DNA of 23,428 nt from Apostichopus leukothele (GCA_010014835.2 JAAAKB020000013.1:1539154-1562581); one strand, 5' to 3'. Numbered from the stretch's first letter, positions 9,386 to 19,610 are shown. Notes: generated from the letters alone by a model not told the origin. A program made the numbers and translations.

Positions 9386-11677
9386 GGGAAAGGGATGTAT
9401 ATAATACACACAAAAAGATATGTGACACTGATGAATCATTAACACAGGTGTGCATTGGTTCATGCCCTACAGTATGATTTGATTTCACTTTCATACATCT
9501 CTAAGTGAAACTAGATGCATATTTACCAAAGGTGGCAAACAAAACCTCCAGGTCAAATTTGTCTATTTACTTAAACAGAATGTCAGTATTTGCACTACAC
9601 CAGTTAGATCAATAATACCACCTCCAAGCTGCTTGTAGTCAGCAGAAGTCAAAATAGGTTTCAAAACGTGACTAAATAAGTTACTGTATTAGTGAAATTA
9701 AACAAATCCTTTAACATAGAAGGAGAAGAAAAAAAAAGGAGAGAAAGGACCAAAAGTGGAGGGAAAATTGCCTCTTCTCCTTGACAAATAAAATGCCCGC
9801 AAATATTGACAATATTGTCAAGTGTCATTATGAAAGAAAACATGACAATTAATGGCCTTCGTTAAGTATACGGTCCAAAGAATCATACATCTGTGTTCCC
9901 AATGACCATCTATGTACACAGCTATGTATGAATATTCCTTAACAAGTATGTAACACAGTTTATCTCTGTATCTGTATTGCTGAGAACCACTTCAAGCGCA
10001 AGTGTTTTCAGCCAGTATGGTTTCACCTAAGGCTGAAAAACTTTTGACCTCCACCCACACAAAGAACAGAGGAGTGAAATGGGTGGAATTTAATATATTG
10101 TGTGGGCTGAGTATCCTGTTGTCATGTTTCTTGAATCTGAGATTTTATGACTGACCAACGATGTTTTTCACCATTCACTATACAAATGACAGCTTTTGAG
10201 CTACTACTGATATGGGTACTATGTGCCATATCCAATTTCCTGCTTAAAGTTTCTACATGAGAATAAAAGAATTTCTTTTCCTAGATGTTGTTGAGGTGAT
10301 GAAATTGCTTGATTTTCCTACGTCCTCCTCTAACGGACATGCATCGATTTAGTTGCTTGTGTTAAAATTGAATTTCCTACTCAATATGAGGAATATAGCC
10401 AAATACTATAAGAGCTAAATTTGCTTTTTAATTTCCCTGATACCATGTCCAATTGTCTGTTAGCAAATGTAAAATCAGCACACATACATGAGCAGTGTAA
10501 TTTAATACTAATATTTATAGTAAAAATATGTTACATGATTAGCCTATGCAGTGTGCTGTAATAATGGACACTACAGTATGTATGCTAATAGGGCTCCGTT
10601 TCAAAATGTGAACGAAGCATTTTCTTTGTAAACTCATTTATGAAACAATCCAACAGCAAACATCTCCCATCCGTTGTCATACTCACATTTTATGTAATAA
10701 TGGTTAAAACAGGGAAATGTTTCAGGAGTAGTATTTCCATGGTTATTTGACACAATTATAGGCACTTTAATATGTAGGTTATTTGTGTCAAGGCTGTGGG
10801 ATATTAAAGTTGGACCTTTTCGTTATTGGTGCAGTTTTGAATAATCATTTAGGAGACTTCACACTAATAGGTTCCTTTGATCCTGCAAGTTCATAGCCTT
10901 GACATTTATCCATTTGATACAGTTTACTTAATGCATAAACTACTGTATCAGCACTGATCAAGTAGTATTACTCAAAATTTTCCAATGTATTGTCCTCTCA
11001 AATTTTCTAATATGTCATTGATCCACAACTGTATCAAGATTAGAAATTGTTCCAGAATTGTAAAGGTCTTTGTAAAGTTAATGCCAAACTAATCTCACAT
11101 CAAGATCTCAGGAAGATAAATGTCTCTCAAGAAACAGAATTTAAAGCTTCAAAGATCTAAACAAAAACTCTCAAATTGACACACATATTTTGCATCCGCT
11201 GATAAACTGTGAAGAATTACTTTCCGGATTAAGTGATTTTGACTTAAAAGTGTCATTTTTGGTATTTATGTATTCGTAGCACTAACTGCACCTGGATTAA
11301 TATACAGCTCTAACTAAGTATTTGGAAAATTCATGGATCTAGGGTAAGTACTCTTGAGAAAGGTTGGTTAACTGAATACTGAATACCACAGACACTTATT
11401 GACAGATATAGATTCGTATTTATACAACATATTATATTGCAATGACAAGTGCAGTCCAATTTGTCATATATTTAAACAGCTAGAGGGAAGTCAACAGTTT
11501 TAGAAGTAGCTTTAATTTTTGGCAAAGATATCCTTTTCAAGGGAATTGTGGTGACATGAAGAAGACTGATTTATACCATGTTGATAAATAATGATGAACT
11601 TGTGTTCTACTGTACACTGCTAGGCCCATAATCTCACACAATACCTATTTTGTTTACGTATGTAGCTATTTCATGAC
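9386..11677. other. Long non-coding stretch
   Basis: Nothing supported. The longest open segment is about 60 codons on the minus strand (9661-9843), of low complexity from an AG-rich tract near 9720-9775. No promoter, exon or repeat boundary was recognised. Confidence 0.55.
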
Positions 11678-11801
11678 CATTGTGACTATGAGTGTACTAT
11701 GCATTGTGACTGCATGTGTGTACTATGCATTGTGTTGACTATGTACTATGCACTATTTACTATGTGTACTATTCATTGTGACTATGTGTCTACTATGCAT
11801 T
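11678..11801. repeat. Short minisatellite of TGTGTACTATGCATTGTGACTA-like units
   Basis: About five to six imperfect copies built from the words TGTGACTATG, TGTACTATGCA and TTGTGACTA lie head to tail. Unit length varies around 18-24 bp. The small ORF crossing it (Cys/Met/Thr-rich) is a by-product. Confidence 0.8.
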
Positions 11802-12020
11802 TAAAGCTGCTAGACAGGACAATATCTCTGGCCTATACCTACAGTATAACACAATACAACAACAAGCTGTTGAACCTTAAAGATTTCATGTAATGCAGGG
11901 CCTTGATCAGAAACAGAGGCAGTCCAATTCTCAGACAGTGTGTCAAGCTCACACATTCCTGCGGGAAGATGTATAAAGGAAGGGGATTTCATTCCCATTA
12001 AGTACAGTATCTTGGTAAGT

Positions 12021-12050
12021 CCATGGAGCTATTACCGAATAGCTCCATGG
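12021..12050. repeat. Perfect hairpin: 13-bp stems, 4-base loop
   Basis: CCATGGAGCTATT (12021-12033) is followed by ACCG and its exact reverse complement AATAGCTCCATGG (12038-12050). A perfect 13-bp stem with a 4-base loop is not expected by chance in this stretch. It has no T-tract and no neighbouring gene, so a terminator or a processed RNA cannot be claimed. It could be a replication-slippage palindrome or the core of a longer-lost inverted repeat. Confidence 0.9.
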
Positions 12051-13277
12051 TTAGTCTAAATAGGATCTTTCTCACCTTTTTCAAAACAAATTCAGTTCCG
12101 ATTGTCCGTTATTACAAAATTTGCCTCAGCAGTTGCAAGTACTGTGCATTGTAGGAACGTTGCTAGCTAAATTGTAGACACTCGGCCCTCCCCTTTTCTT
12201 CGCTGTTTCTTATCATTTATATATCTGTTGTTGGTGAAGGTCTATGGTCCATCTGACCAACGGATGGGTTACGACTAAGCTTTGGTATAATTTACATATA
12301 ACTTATTCACTTTGCTTAATACTACATTATGTGAAATTTCACATTACTGTTGAATTTAACTAAAGCTGATCAATATACTCTCCACACACTAGTAAAATTA
12401 ATTTGAGATTTGTGATGTTGGAACAAACTCTCAAAACTTAAATGCATCCATTGTGTTGCCCCAAAATATTTTAGAATTGCAAAATTCAATAATTTGTGTT
12501 AATTACATTGCAAAAGACATTTCCCTAAATGTGTCATTTTACTGTCTAGTTGAACACTTCTCAATGTCTAGAATTATCTGTCAGGGTGCAAACTTCCAGA
12601 AAAGCATCAGTGAAAAGTTTGGTATTCTAATTAACTTGGAGGCTACATGTACCGATGACCTTTCATTAAGAATGATCAGGATTTTTGGCCTTAACAAATA
12701 ATCGGCACATAAATTACAATTTAAATTAAATTATTTAAATTACTATATAAACAGACTATTGACTTTTGGTTCACCTGGAAGTTACAGTAAATCTCAGTAC
12801 ATTCCTGATCTATAGTAACAGTTATCCTGAAATCTTATTGGTCAATTAGATAGAGGGAACTGTTTTGCAAAATATAATGAATTCAATTTCAATTTAATTG
12901 ACAAGTCAGTTAGTCATCTCAGTCAACTGTAAATGCGGCTGCTTGTTTTCCTGATCTGCTGTAACTTGGATGATAGTTATCATATCTAGTCAATAATAAT
13001 GGACATAAGGAACTGACTATTGAAGTTTTGGCTGATGATGGGTAACAAATACAGTAACAATATCATAATTGGATGCAAGGATAAGTTCTTATGTAAACTA
13101 AACTAGTAAGCACATGCGGTTTGTCATAACGACTTTAACAGCACTTGTACATTATGCTGCCCTAAGTCAAATACTTTAATTTCTCAAGGGTTTACTGCAC
13201 CCACTTTTAAATTCAATTTAAGTTAACTTTAATGCTAAAGTATGCAACATTTTGTAATGTAGATAAAATGAAACACA
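12051..13277. other. Non-coding stretch with one open segment
   Basis: A + strand frame is open from about 12403 to a TAA at 12699-12701, about 100 codons. The product has no recognisable motif, the segment is AT-rich and no good acceptor precedes it. It is probably chance. The rest shows only AT-rich low complexity (12710-12745). Confidence 0.45.
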
Positions 13278-13377
13278 NNNNNNNNNNNNNNNNNNNNNNN
13301 NNNNNNNNNNNNNNNNNNNNNNNNNNNNNNNNNNNNNNNNNNNNNNNNNNNNNNNNNNNNNNNNNNNNNNNNNNNNN
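13278..13377. other. Assembly gap (100 N)
   Basis: Exactly 100 N, the conventional filler for a gap of unknown size. The order of sequence on the two sides is a scaffolding inference, and the real distance may be quite different. Confidence 1.
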
Positions 13378-13413
13378 AACTATTGTCAAATGTGAAAGTG
13401 TGGAATAGAAGGG

Positions 13414-13477
13414 AGAGAGGAGGGTGGGGGGGTGGTGTTTGTGGGGTTTTGGTGAGGGGGGGGGGGGGGGGGGGGGG
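13414..13477 (+). repeat. G-rich low complexity with a 22-G run beside the gap
   Basis: Several G tracts separated by short T/A spacers lead into 22 consecutive G at 13456-13477. This can form G-quadruplexes and is a likely reason for the adjacent gap. The exact number of G is unreliable. Confidence 0.95.
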
Positions 13478-13578
13478 TGTTGAAAAGGTCTTTGTTTTTC
13501 TTCAAAATGTACAATTCATTTAGCTTCTGAGAAAGATCAAGGTTCTTACAAACATGTTGCATACATAGTGATGAAATT

Positions 13579-13899
13579 TTAAATGAAGGTAAATTGACAG
13601 TTACAGGAATATTCCAAAGGTATCAAAACTGAAGGAACTTCAACACCAATAAACCAAGGAAAGTAAAGCTGTAAAACATCTGTAATGATGCCATCACAGA
13701 CCACTTTATGTGGGTCACTTTCTGAAGTATGGAACAGCTTATCAGGTAAAACTTGTTTACATTCAAACATACATATCTGGAGATAGGAACAAGATATTGA
13801 GATGAGATTCCAACCTGAGGGTAGAATATTTTCTCTAGTCACATTGTCTATCAATTGCCATTTCAGTTTAAACTTAAATTCAGTAGAAAGTGTAAATTT
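13579..13899 (-). CDS. Unassigned minus-strand open segment, possible exon
   Basis: The frame is open for about 106 codons, from 13899 down to a TAA at 13581-13579. The product contains WQLIDNVTRENILPSGWN, FECKQVLPDKLFHTSESDP and HKVVCDGIITDVLQLYFPWF. It is less repetitive and more evenly composed than the chance frames elsewhere in the window, but no known domain was recognised. No clean acceptor in the right phase sits upstream, and an ATG start is only reached internally. It could be an exon of a leftward gene, possibly together with the segment at 15384-15139, or it could be chance. Confidence 0.2.
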   Translation of the reverse strand, partial: KFTLSTEFKFKLKWQLIDNVTRENILPSGWNLISISCSYLQICMFECKQVLPDKLFHTSESDPHKVVCDGIITDVLQLYFPWFIGVEVPSVLIPLEYSCNCQFTFI

Positions 13900-14107
13900 T
13901 CACTCTTCTGTAAAGTGACCTTTGATATCCAAAGTATTGAGAAAGGCTCAAAACTAGAGCATCGATGGTGCTGAGACTTTTACAATGTGTGAGCTTGTTC
14001 CTAATAATAACTTCTAATAATGATAATTTCAGGGCTGGAAAACCTTGCAAACCATCCCAACCAGTTAACCTTTCAAGGATGGGTGTTTTAACCATTGTCA
14101 GATCATT
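13880..14107 (-). CDS. Second unassigned minus-strand open segment
   Basis: Starting near 14095 it reads MVKTPILERLTGWDGLQGF and then LKLSLLEVIIRNKLTHCKSL before a stop at 13880. It is leucine-rich with faint repeat character, but not enough to call a leucine-rich repeat. It overlaps the end of the neighbouring open segment in another frame, so both cannot be read as they stand. A + strand frame across the same DNA (13965-14291) is longer but looks no more coding. Low confidence. Confidence 0.18.
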   Translation of the reverse strand, partial: NDLTMVKTPILERLTGWDGLQGFPALKLSLLEVIIRNKLTHCKSLSTIDALVLSLSQYFGYQRSLYRRVKIYTFY

Positions 14108-14674
14108 TCACCTGACTAAATATTGCTTCAGAGTTCAGATGACTCAAGTTCCATTCCAGGTCATTGGACCAGCAAGAAACCTACGAGACATTCACACTAA
14201 GTACCAACTTGACAAAGAATGCTCAAATATAAGGTGTCATACTTGCACACTGATATGCAGGTTAACTACGCCCAATCATTGGCAACTTTGAGGTTAACTG
14301 CATTTATGCCACTATCAAGGAAGCTTGATACTCACACATGCTTGTGGAGTTGTGGTATTTCTAAGAAAGCAATTTCAAATTCTTGCGATTGGAATTTTGA
14401 ATTCAAAATATACAAAGAAGCTAAATGGCCAAATATTGAATTGTAGAAAACTTTGGAGAACACACATATATGTTGAACATTCTCCCAGTTAACTCAATGG
14501 CATCTTAGTGATTTACATTATCTGTGAATAACATTTCTCTAGGCTATTATATTTCTGTGTGGGCCTACAACTCTATCAGTACTATGATAACACTCAACAA
14601 ATTTGAATCTGCATGGGCTAAGCAGAGTGTACAATTTTGAATTTATACTTGATTACAGTGAATGCATTAGAAAC
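14108..14674. other. Non-coding stretch
   Basis: Only a 75-codon + strand frame (14219-14446) without motifs. No repeat or regulatory signal was recognised. Confidence 0.45.
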
Positions 14675-15175
14675 AGAAGGATGTTTTCTAACCAAGCCGT
14701 AGCACTTTAGATACAACTGGTCGGACTGTTAACCGCACCAGTACACTTCAACAGACCAGTAAAGACTACTAGTACAAACAGTATTGAATGAGTTAAGAAT
14801 GCTCACTGTGAACGTCCAATGGTTTAATACAATACTCGTATACAGAATGATGTTTTCTAACCAAGCCGTAGCACTTTAGAGTTGGACTGTTAACCGCACC
14901 AGTACACTTCAACAGACCAGTAAAGACTACTAGTACAAACAGTATGGAATGAGTAAAGAATGCTCACTGTGAACGTCCAATTGTTTCATACACAATATTT
15001 GTATACAGAATGACGTTTTCTAACCAAGCCGTAGCACTTTAGATACAACTGGTCGGACTGTTAACCGCACCAGTACACTTCAATAGACCAGTCAAGACTA
15101 CTAGTACTAACAGTATGGAATGAGTAAAGTATGCTCACTGTGAAGGTCCAATGGTTTCATACAATACTTGTATAC
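14675..15175. repeat. Three tandem copies of a ~166-bp repeat
   Basis: Units start at the AGAAKG word at 14675, 14844 and 15007, giving lengths of 169, 163 and 169 bp. Each contains TTTTCTAACCAAGCCGTAGC, GGACTGTTAACCGCACCAGT and ACTACTAGTAC, and ends in a GTATAC word. Copies 1 and 3 carry an internal inverted repeat, ACTGGTC facing GACCAGT; copy 2 has lost the left arm. Copies are very similar by eye, so the array is fairly young. A fourth unit would start at 15176, but the sequence there changes to the candidate minus-strand exon. Confidence 0.95.
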
Positions 15176-15384
15176 AGAATGGATTTGGTGTGACTGGTGC
15201 CTCGGTATACAATGTTGTCAGACCAGTGGTCAGAGTGACGGATACCATATCATCTATATTATGTGGTGCTGCACTACTCATCAGACTCTCTGTAACATTG
15301 CCACCCATGGATATATCCGGTGGTTTTGTAGAGGGTGCAGGAATGAGTCCCAGAACCATGTTACTCCAATCTTAGATCCTTTCC
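15139..15384 (-). CDS. Candidate coding exon on the minus strand, Ser/Thr/Pro-rich, start codon included
   Basis: Read on the minus strand, a pyrimidine-rich acceptor (TTTTCTTTTGCAG, ending at 15385) precedes an exon starting at 15384. An in-frame stop lies between the acceptor and the ATG at 15359, as in a 5'-UTR-containing exon. The ATG has A at -3 and G at +4. The frame reads MVLGLIPAPSTKPPDISMGG and continues Ser/Thr-rich through SSAAPHNIDD and TLYTEAPVTPNPFCIQ. It may end at an ACA|GTGAGC donor at 15138, which lies inside the last unit of the tandem repeat, or at a TGA a few codons on. No family was recognised. A low-complexity N-terminus of a regulatory or secreted protein is possible. 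A + strand frame covers the same DNA but lacks comparable splice signals. Confidence 0.35.
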
Positions 15385-17759
15385 CTGCAAAAGAAAATTT
15401 TTTAACACAAAAGTGAAGTGAAGGACTTGGCCTAACATCATACAGAATTAACCTTATTCTACTTACTTTAGTTATATTCTTGTAAGGCAAAATTAATTAG
15501 CAAATTATGTTAGATGTGAAGAGTAATATACACATTAGTTTGCTCATAAGGAATGTGGCAGTTCCTTGTTTACTCATGATATAAAAATATGAAATGTTTG
15601 AGATATTTGACCATTTATAGCTTGTCGTCTGAAAATCTAACTTTAACGGTGTTGTATTTTTGGTTTGTCGTCTCAACAGATTAGTTCCAATGTACAGAAA
15701 CTTTATAAAAATGTGGTTGTTATTTTGTGGTCAAGATTTACTTGTATAATGCATCTGAATCTGAGACTGTCAGAAAAAATATATTAAAGTTTCCTTAGCT
15801 ACTCCTGTGTTCTTGGATGAACCAGCTACAGTACAGTACCCTGTAGTATGGAGGGTTAAAAGTGCATTCACTTTGGCACTTCAATGTCAGAAAAGTGATC
15901 TTTTCATTGTTACATGTCTTCATCTTCGGTCATGCTGTAATCATGACGTTTTTTTGTACTGCTACTTTCATGTACAAGAAATTGTTGTTTGAGAGTAGAT
16001 ACTGCCTTCAGAACATCTCAAACCAGCTTTGTTAATAGTTCAGTAGGCCTTCAGTATGTGCAAGATTCCTTCTTATTCCTCAGTATGGTCACAGTTCATG
16101 CACTAAATGGGGTCTTTGACATCTAGCACTGTCATTTGTGGCAAAACTTCTTAGAGTACATACCTGTGGCATTTTGTCAAATTACAGTACCGTGTGGAAG
16201 TGACCTTACTGCGTGGAATGCAATCAACCACTTAACAGAATAGTCCAGGTCAAAATTTCTTTTGGATATGTTTAAGAGGAACATAATCTAAGCATTCTGG
16301 TGAAACTTGTATTCAATTCCTATGTACCGTTTTTGAGATTGACAGTTGAAGTTGCCACCTTTCGTACCAAAAGTGAACTTGGAGCAAACAGGTGACGTCA
16401 TTCTTGCACACTGATAAATAATGTTTTGTTTTCCTTTAAAATTTACGTCTAACTTTATACTCCACAATTGGATGCATGGATCCATAATGTGAATGTTCCA
16501 TAAGTATTGGTATTTTATAAACTTCACATACCCTTTAGACAAACTAGTAACCCTATCCAATCCAAGGTCAAATCAATAGTACAAATCAAACGTACAGTAA
16601 ATATGGCAAAGGCTAAGTTGGGTTGGCAGCAACAAACTCACCCGGTAACTTGGACAGAAAATGTGTGAGCGTGTTGGTTCGGGTAAGGAAAAAAGCAGAA
16701 CCAGGGGCCAATACATGTATATTTAAGGAGAAATGAAACAAGAAGACTAGATGAAGAAAATGAATAAGCAATTTCCCTCACATAGCCTTCATTTTATTTG
16801 ATCAAATCTGTACAATGTTCTACAATTTGACCAACTGACAATGCAAGCTGTCAGAAAAGTTCTGGAACCTTCTGCATGTAATGCACATAAAACTTTCTTG
16901 GTAACATAATTTGTTGATTGTCCTGCAGCCATCATACAGTTCTGAAAGAAGTTGTAACATTATGCCAGATCATCACACTCTTGTCATAATATAAGATCAT
17001 GTTGACTGAATAAAGACAGATGCCATTTGTTTTACCTAAAATCTGATCCAATAGGACATATGAGTTAGAACTCAATACTCTTTTAGGGTTGTCAGTCCAG
17101 CTGTTTGGAAACTATGTCTGATTTTGTCGTTTCACTGCAATCAAAATTTCTTATGTGACTAGGTGAAGAGCATTAACTGGACTTACAGCTATTGCTTTTC
17201 AAGAACATTAACTTGCCAACAGCCTCACACCATTTGCTGCCGTAAATGTATTGGCATAAAGCTTTGCACAAAAAAACAGCTAAATTCTTTACTGTGCAGC
17301 AAGAGAAGAGTGATCAGCTTCCACGATCTGCTTTAATTATAATTATTAATTTCATATGGATAACCCAAAGGGCACATTGAATTGAACAAACCTAGCATAC
17401 TCGTTTACAATATTTTCAACTCCTGCATTAATGGTAGGGATATTCTCAGCGCGAGCACATGGATGTTTTGAAGTATACCTTGGATCAAGTCTCATCTTTC
17501 ACAGGTCTGATTCTACCATTTATGTAGGAAGCCTACATTCACAGCAACTTAATCTTGTCTCTTGGCCTAACTTAAGTTTAGGCCAGCCTTCCGGCTAGAC
17601 TTACTACAAAGTTTCTTTTGCGCGAGTCTTCACACCCTTTAAGGTAGGACTTTGATCACATAATTTCAGTTTAAATTAGACGAAACAATTTTTTCATTCG
17701 TATTTCATCAATCAACCAAGTTTTACAAAGTGGTAAGTACGGCATGCTTGGCGTAAATC
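15385..17759. other. Long non-coding stretch, possibly an intron of a leftward gene
   Basis: A 90-codon minus-strand frame (16288-16560) and a 61-codon + frame (15807-15992) show no domain. A single perfect TGACGTCA lies at 16392-16399 without other promoter signals. If the exon at 15384-15139 belongs to a gene starting near the promoter at 18.2 kb, this stretch would be its first intron. That link is an inference from direction and signals only. Confidence 0.4.
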
Positions 17760-17890
17760 ATCCTGCTGGTGGTAGCCTAGGCGGCAGTACCAGCAGTACT
17801 TAGTAGTACTAGTACTAGTTAGTATCTATAGACCTAAGTTAGGCGAGCTGAAGCTACAGTGTAAGCCTAACGTTAGGCCTAACAATACAT
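17760..17890. repeat. CTAG/AGGCCTA-rich low-complexity cluster
   Basis: Short words such as TAGCCTAGGCGG, AGTACTAGTACTAG, CTAACGTTAGGCCTAAC and GTAGTACTAG are packed together, many of them palindromic. A matching cluster lies on the other side of the promoter (18600-18870). This simple-sequence style is common in introns and flanks of some marine invertebrate genomes. No function is claimed. Confidence 0.55.
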
Positions 17891-17932
17891 GTTTATGGTA
17901 ATCTTTATCTAGAAATCACGAAGTTGTTCGAA

Positions 17933-17938
17933 ACTTAC
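17933..17938 (-). promoter_or_regulatory. Possible splice donor of a leftward 5' exon
   Basis: GCTGA|GTAAGT on the minus strand fits a donor well. It lies about 250 bp left of the CRE sites, where a non-coding first exon of a gene reading left from the shared promoter could end. It would pair with the acceptor at 15385. Weak, motif-only support. Confidence 0.2.
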
Positions 17939-18190
17939 TCAGCAGTAAATGTACAGGATACGTGCACAAGAGATGAAGTTCAATCAATAGTTCAGTTGAT
18001 TTTATCCACAGAGTATGTGTGAGTTATATTTGTCTTTCGCATACTTGGGTAAAAGATCATTACAACGAATCATGTACAGTCTAACAACAGTTAGGCTATC
18101 ATGTATGGCAGATACATCATGTACTTAAACGTACCAGCCTAGTTTCCGTAATTTGCCAAGCTGCTTGTGTTTTCTTTTTCCGTAGGAAGT

Positions 18191-18298
18191 TGACGTCACG
18201 AAAAAAGTTATCGCGATCGATGACGTCATTACAAACAGCAATATGCATATTCATTTTTTTTCCCGCGCTTTTTGATCATGCTTTTCGGATCGCGGGAA
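18191..18298. promoter_or_regulatory. Compact promoter: two CRE sites and an inverted pair of E2F sites
   Basis: Perfect TGACGTCA palindromes stand at 18191-18198 and 18221-18228, 30 bp apart, the sites bound by CREB/ATF-type bZIP factors. TTTCCCGC at 18259-18266 and its mirror GCGGGAA at 18292-18298 match the E2F/DP consensus (TTTSSCGC or its complement). Together TTCCCGCG and CGCGGGAA form an 8-bp inverted repeat with a 23-bp spacer. ATATGCATAT between the two groups resembles an octamer site. The segment is locally rich in CpG (TCGCGATCGATGACG) in an AT-rich region. E2F pairs typically drive S-phase and cell-cycle genes. The symmetric elements would suit a two-way promoter, but only the rightward side has a convincing start. 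Confidence 0.6.
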
Positions 18299-18309
18299 GA
18301 AATAAACTA

Positions 18310-18485
18310 CACAGAGTGCATTTATTATTGTTATACCGAATTTGTCGAGGTTGACCATCAAGCAGGCACTGAATCGACTATCAGATCATAGAAGCCTCAC
18401 TAGTGTTGCTTTTCCACAAGAAAACGTATCGTGTTAGAAATTTGTGCGTTGCTTCGTCGTCTTAATATTAATCGATATAATGGCA
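18310..18485 (+). CDS. Candidate first exon of a host gene: 5' UTR, ATG GCA, then splice donor
   Basis: From the last E2F site (18298) the first ATG on the + strand is at 18480, after about 180 bases with no upstream ATG. Its context is strong (A at -3, G at +4). Two codons on, GCA|GTGAGT gives a good donor at 18486, so exon 1 would encode only Met-Ala. Without splicing the frame would stop after 17 codons, which makes the spliced reading more likely. The transcription start is not visible; 18310 is a guess just downstream of the E2F pair. The rest of the gene must lie beyond this window or in undetected exons. The product is unknown, and only the promoter hints at a proliferation-linked role. 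Confidence 0.45.
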
Positions 18486-19188
18486 GTGAGTATTTTTTTA
18501 AGCAATATCAGTAAATGGTTACTTAAACGTTAAGTATGTCATCGTTTCACTTTGTGATATGAATTTAATCTTTAAAAGTCTTTGTTGCATATAATTATCA
18601 GTGGTACTCAGTACTAGGGTTGTACGTAGAAGCCTATGTGTTAGCCACAGGCCTAGCCTAAGTAAGGCATATCGTATGTGTCCAGATACAATGTAATATT
18701 AATATAGCCTAGATTTTAGAACCCATTACTCCATGTCGATACTAGGCTACTACTACTAGTAGTACTAGAGTAGTTCAGATGTGAATGCCACTGAACCTAG
18801 GCTAAAGCCTAAAGGCTAAAGAGCCAACACAGCTAATATAGCGTAGGGCCTAACATTAGGCCTAGGCTATGCTAATTAATCATGTTTCTAAGTCATATGC
18901 TTGTCTCACTTCAATCACTGTTAGTGTGGTGTTCTATCTGACAAACTGATTGTGCAAAGAAACTGTTGTACATTTTATTTGGCTTTTGAGTACTGATAAC
19001 TGAACTGCATTTCATTTTTATTTTACCACAAATGTTCCATTGTCCTATGGAAAAAGCCAGACAATTATGTTATCTGCCTGTGACTACTAGCACCAAGTTA
19101 GTCTTGTGATCTGTAATTATCAGAAGGACTGTTGGACTAATCTGCTAAAATCTGCAAACTTTTAAACCAATGACCCAGGAGCTTCATG
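18486..19188 (+). other. Putative first intron, left part, with AGGCCTA-rich cluster
   Basis: Positions 18600-18870 are dense in GGCCTAGCC, ACTAGTAGTACTAG, AGGCTAAAGCC and GGGCCTAACATTAGGCCTAGG-type words, mirroring the cluster at 17760-17890. No open segment was found. The remaining part is plain AT-rich sequence. Confidence 0.4.
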
Positions 19189-19335
19189 CAAATGCATGGA
19201 CTGGGGTGCCCCCTCCCCTTTTGAAATTTTTCCCAATCCTGGAAAGGCCTACATGCAAAATGGTGGCATTTAGCGAGGCTTTTGTCACCTGAAAATTTCT
19301 CCAAAAATATGCATTTTTTTGTGAGTAACTTTAGT
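19189..19335. mobile_element. Possible remnant of a hAT-like element end
   Basis: On the minus strand TCCAGGATTGGGAAAAATTT is followed by CAAAAGGGGAGGGGGCACCCC. This resembles the G-run subterminal sequence that follows CAGTGGCG at the ends of many animal hAT elements. The CAGTGGCG terminus itself is missing, and no target duplication was found. The call rests only on general resemblance to that style of terminus. Confidence 0.25.
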
Positions 19336-19610
19336 CAAATTAGAATGGAAGATACCAATTCACAGTTTTCGTATCACTAAAATATTACCTGCTGTGAAAG
19401 ATCCAATTCCTTTGCTCAATTATTATATCGCGCTCTCTGACACAACTCCTGTTTTAGTCTGTATACACGCTGTTTGTGAAACGCACACGACATTGCCGTA
19501 TGAGAACACCTGTCGGTCATTGACATTTACACTATGTAGTGGCGCTATACCAGTTCTTGAAACCGCTAAATTTGTCAATGTCTTGGTTTCGAAGACCACA
19601 CATGCAGACA

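Noticed and set aside
12403-12701. ~100-codon + strand open frame considered as an exon
   Set aside because: No acceptor or donor in matching phase and no motif; kept only as a remark.
15151-15375. + strand ORF across the candidate minus-strand exon
   Set aside because: The minus strand has a pyrimidine-rich acceptor and a strong-context ATG, while the + frame has no comparable signals.
16288-16560. 90-codon minus-strand ORF containing a CRE palindrome
   Set aside because: No recognisable domain or splice structure. The CRE alone does not make a promoter.
16603-16668. Short + strand ORF starting MAKAKLGWQQQ
   Set aside because: Only 21 codons, with no linked exon found.
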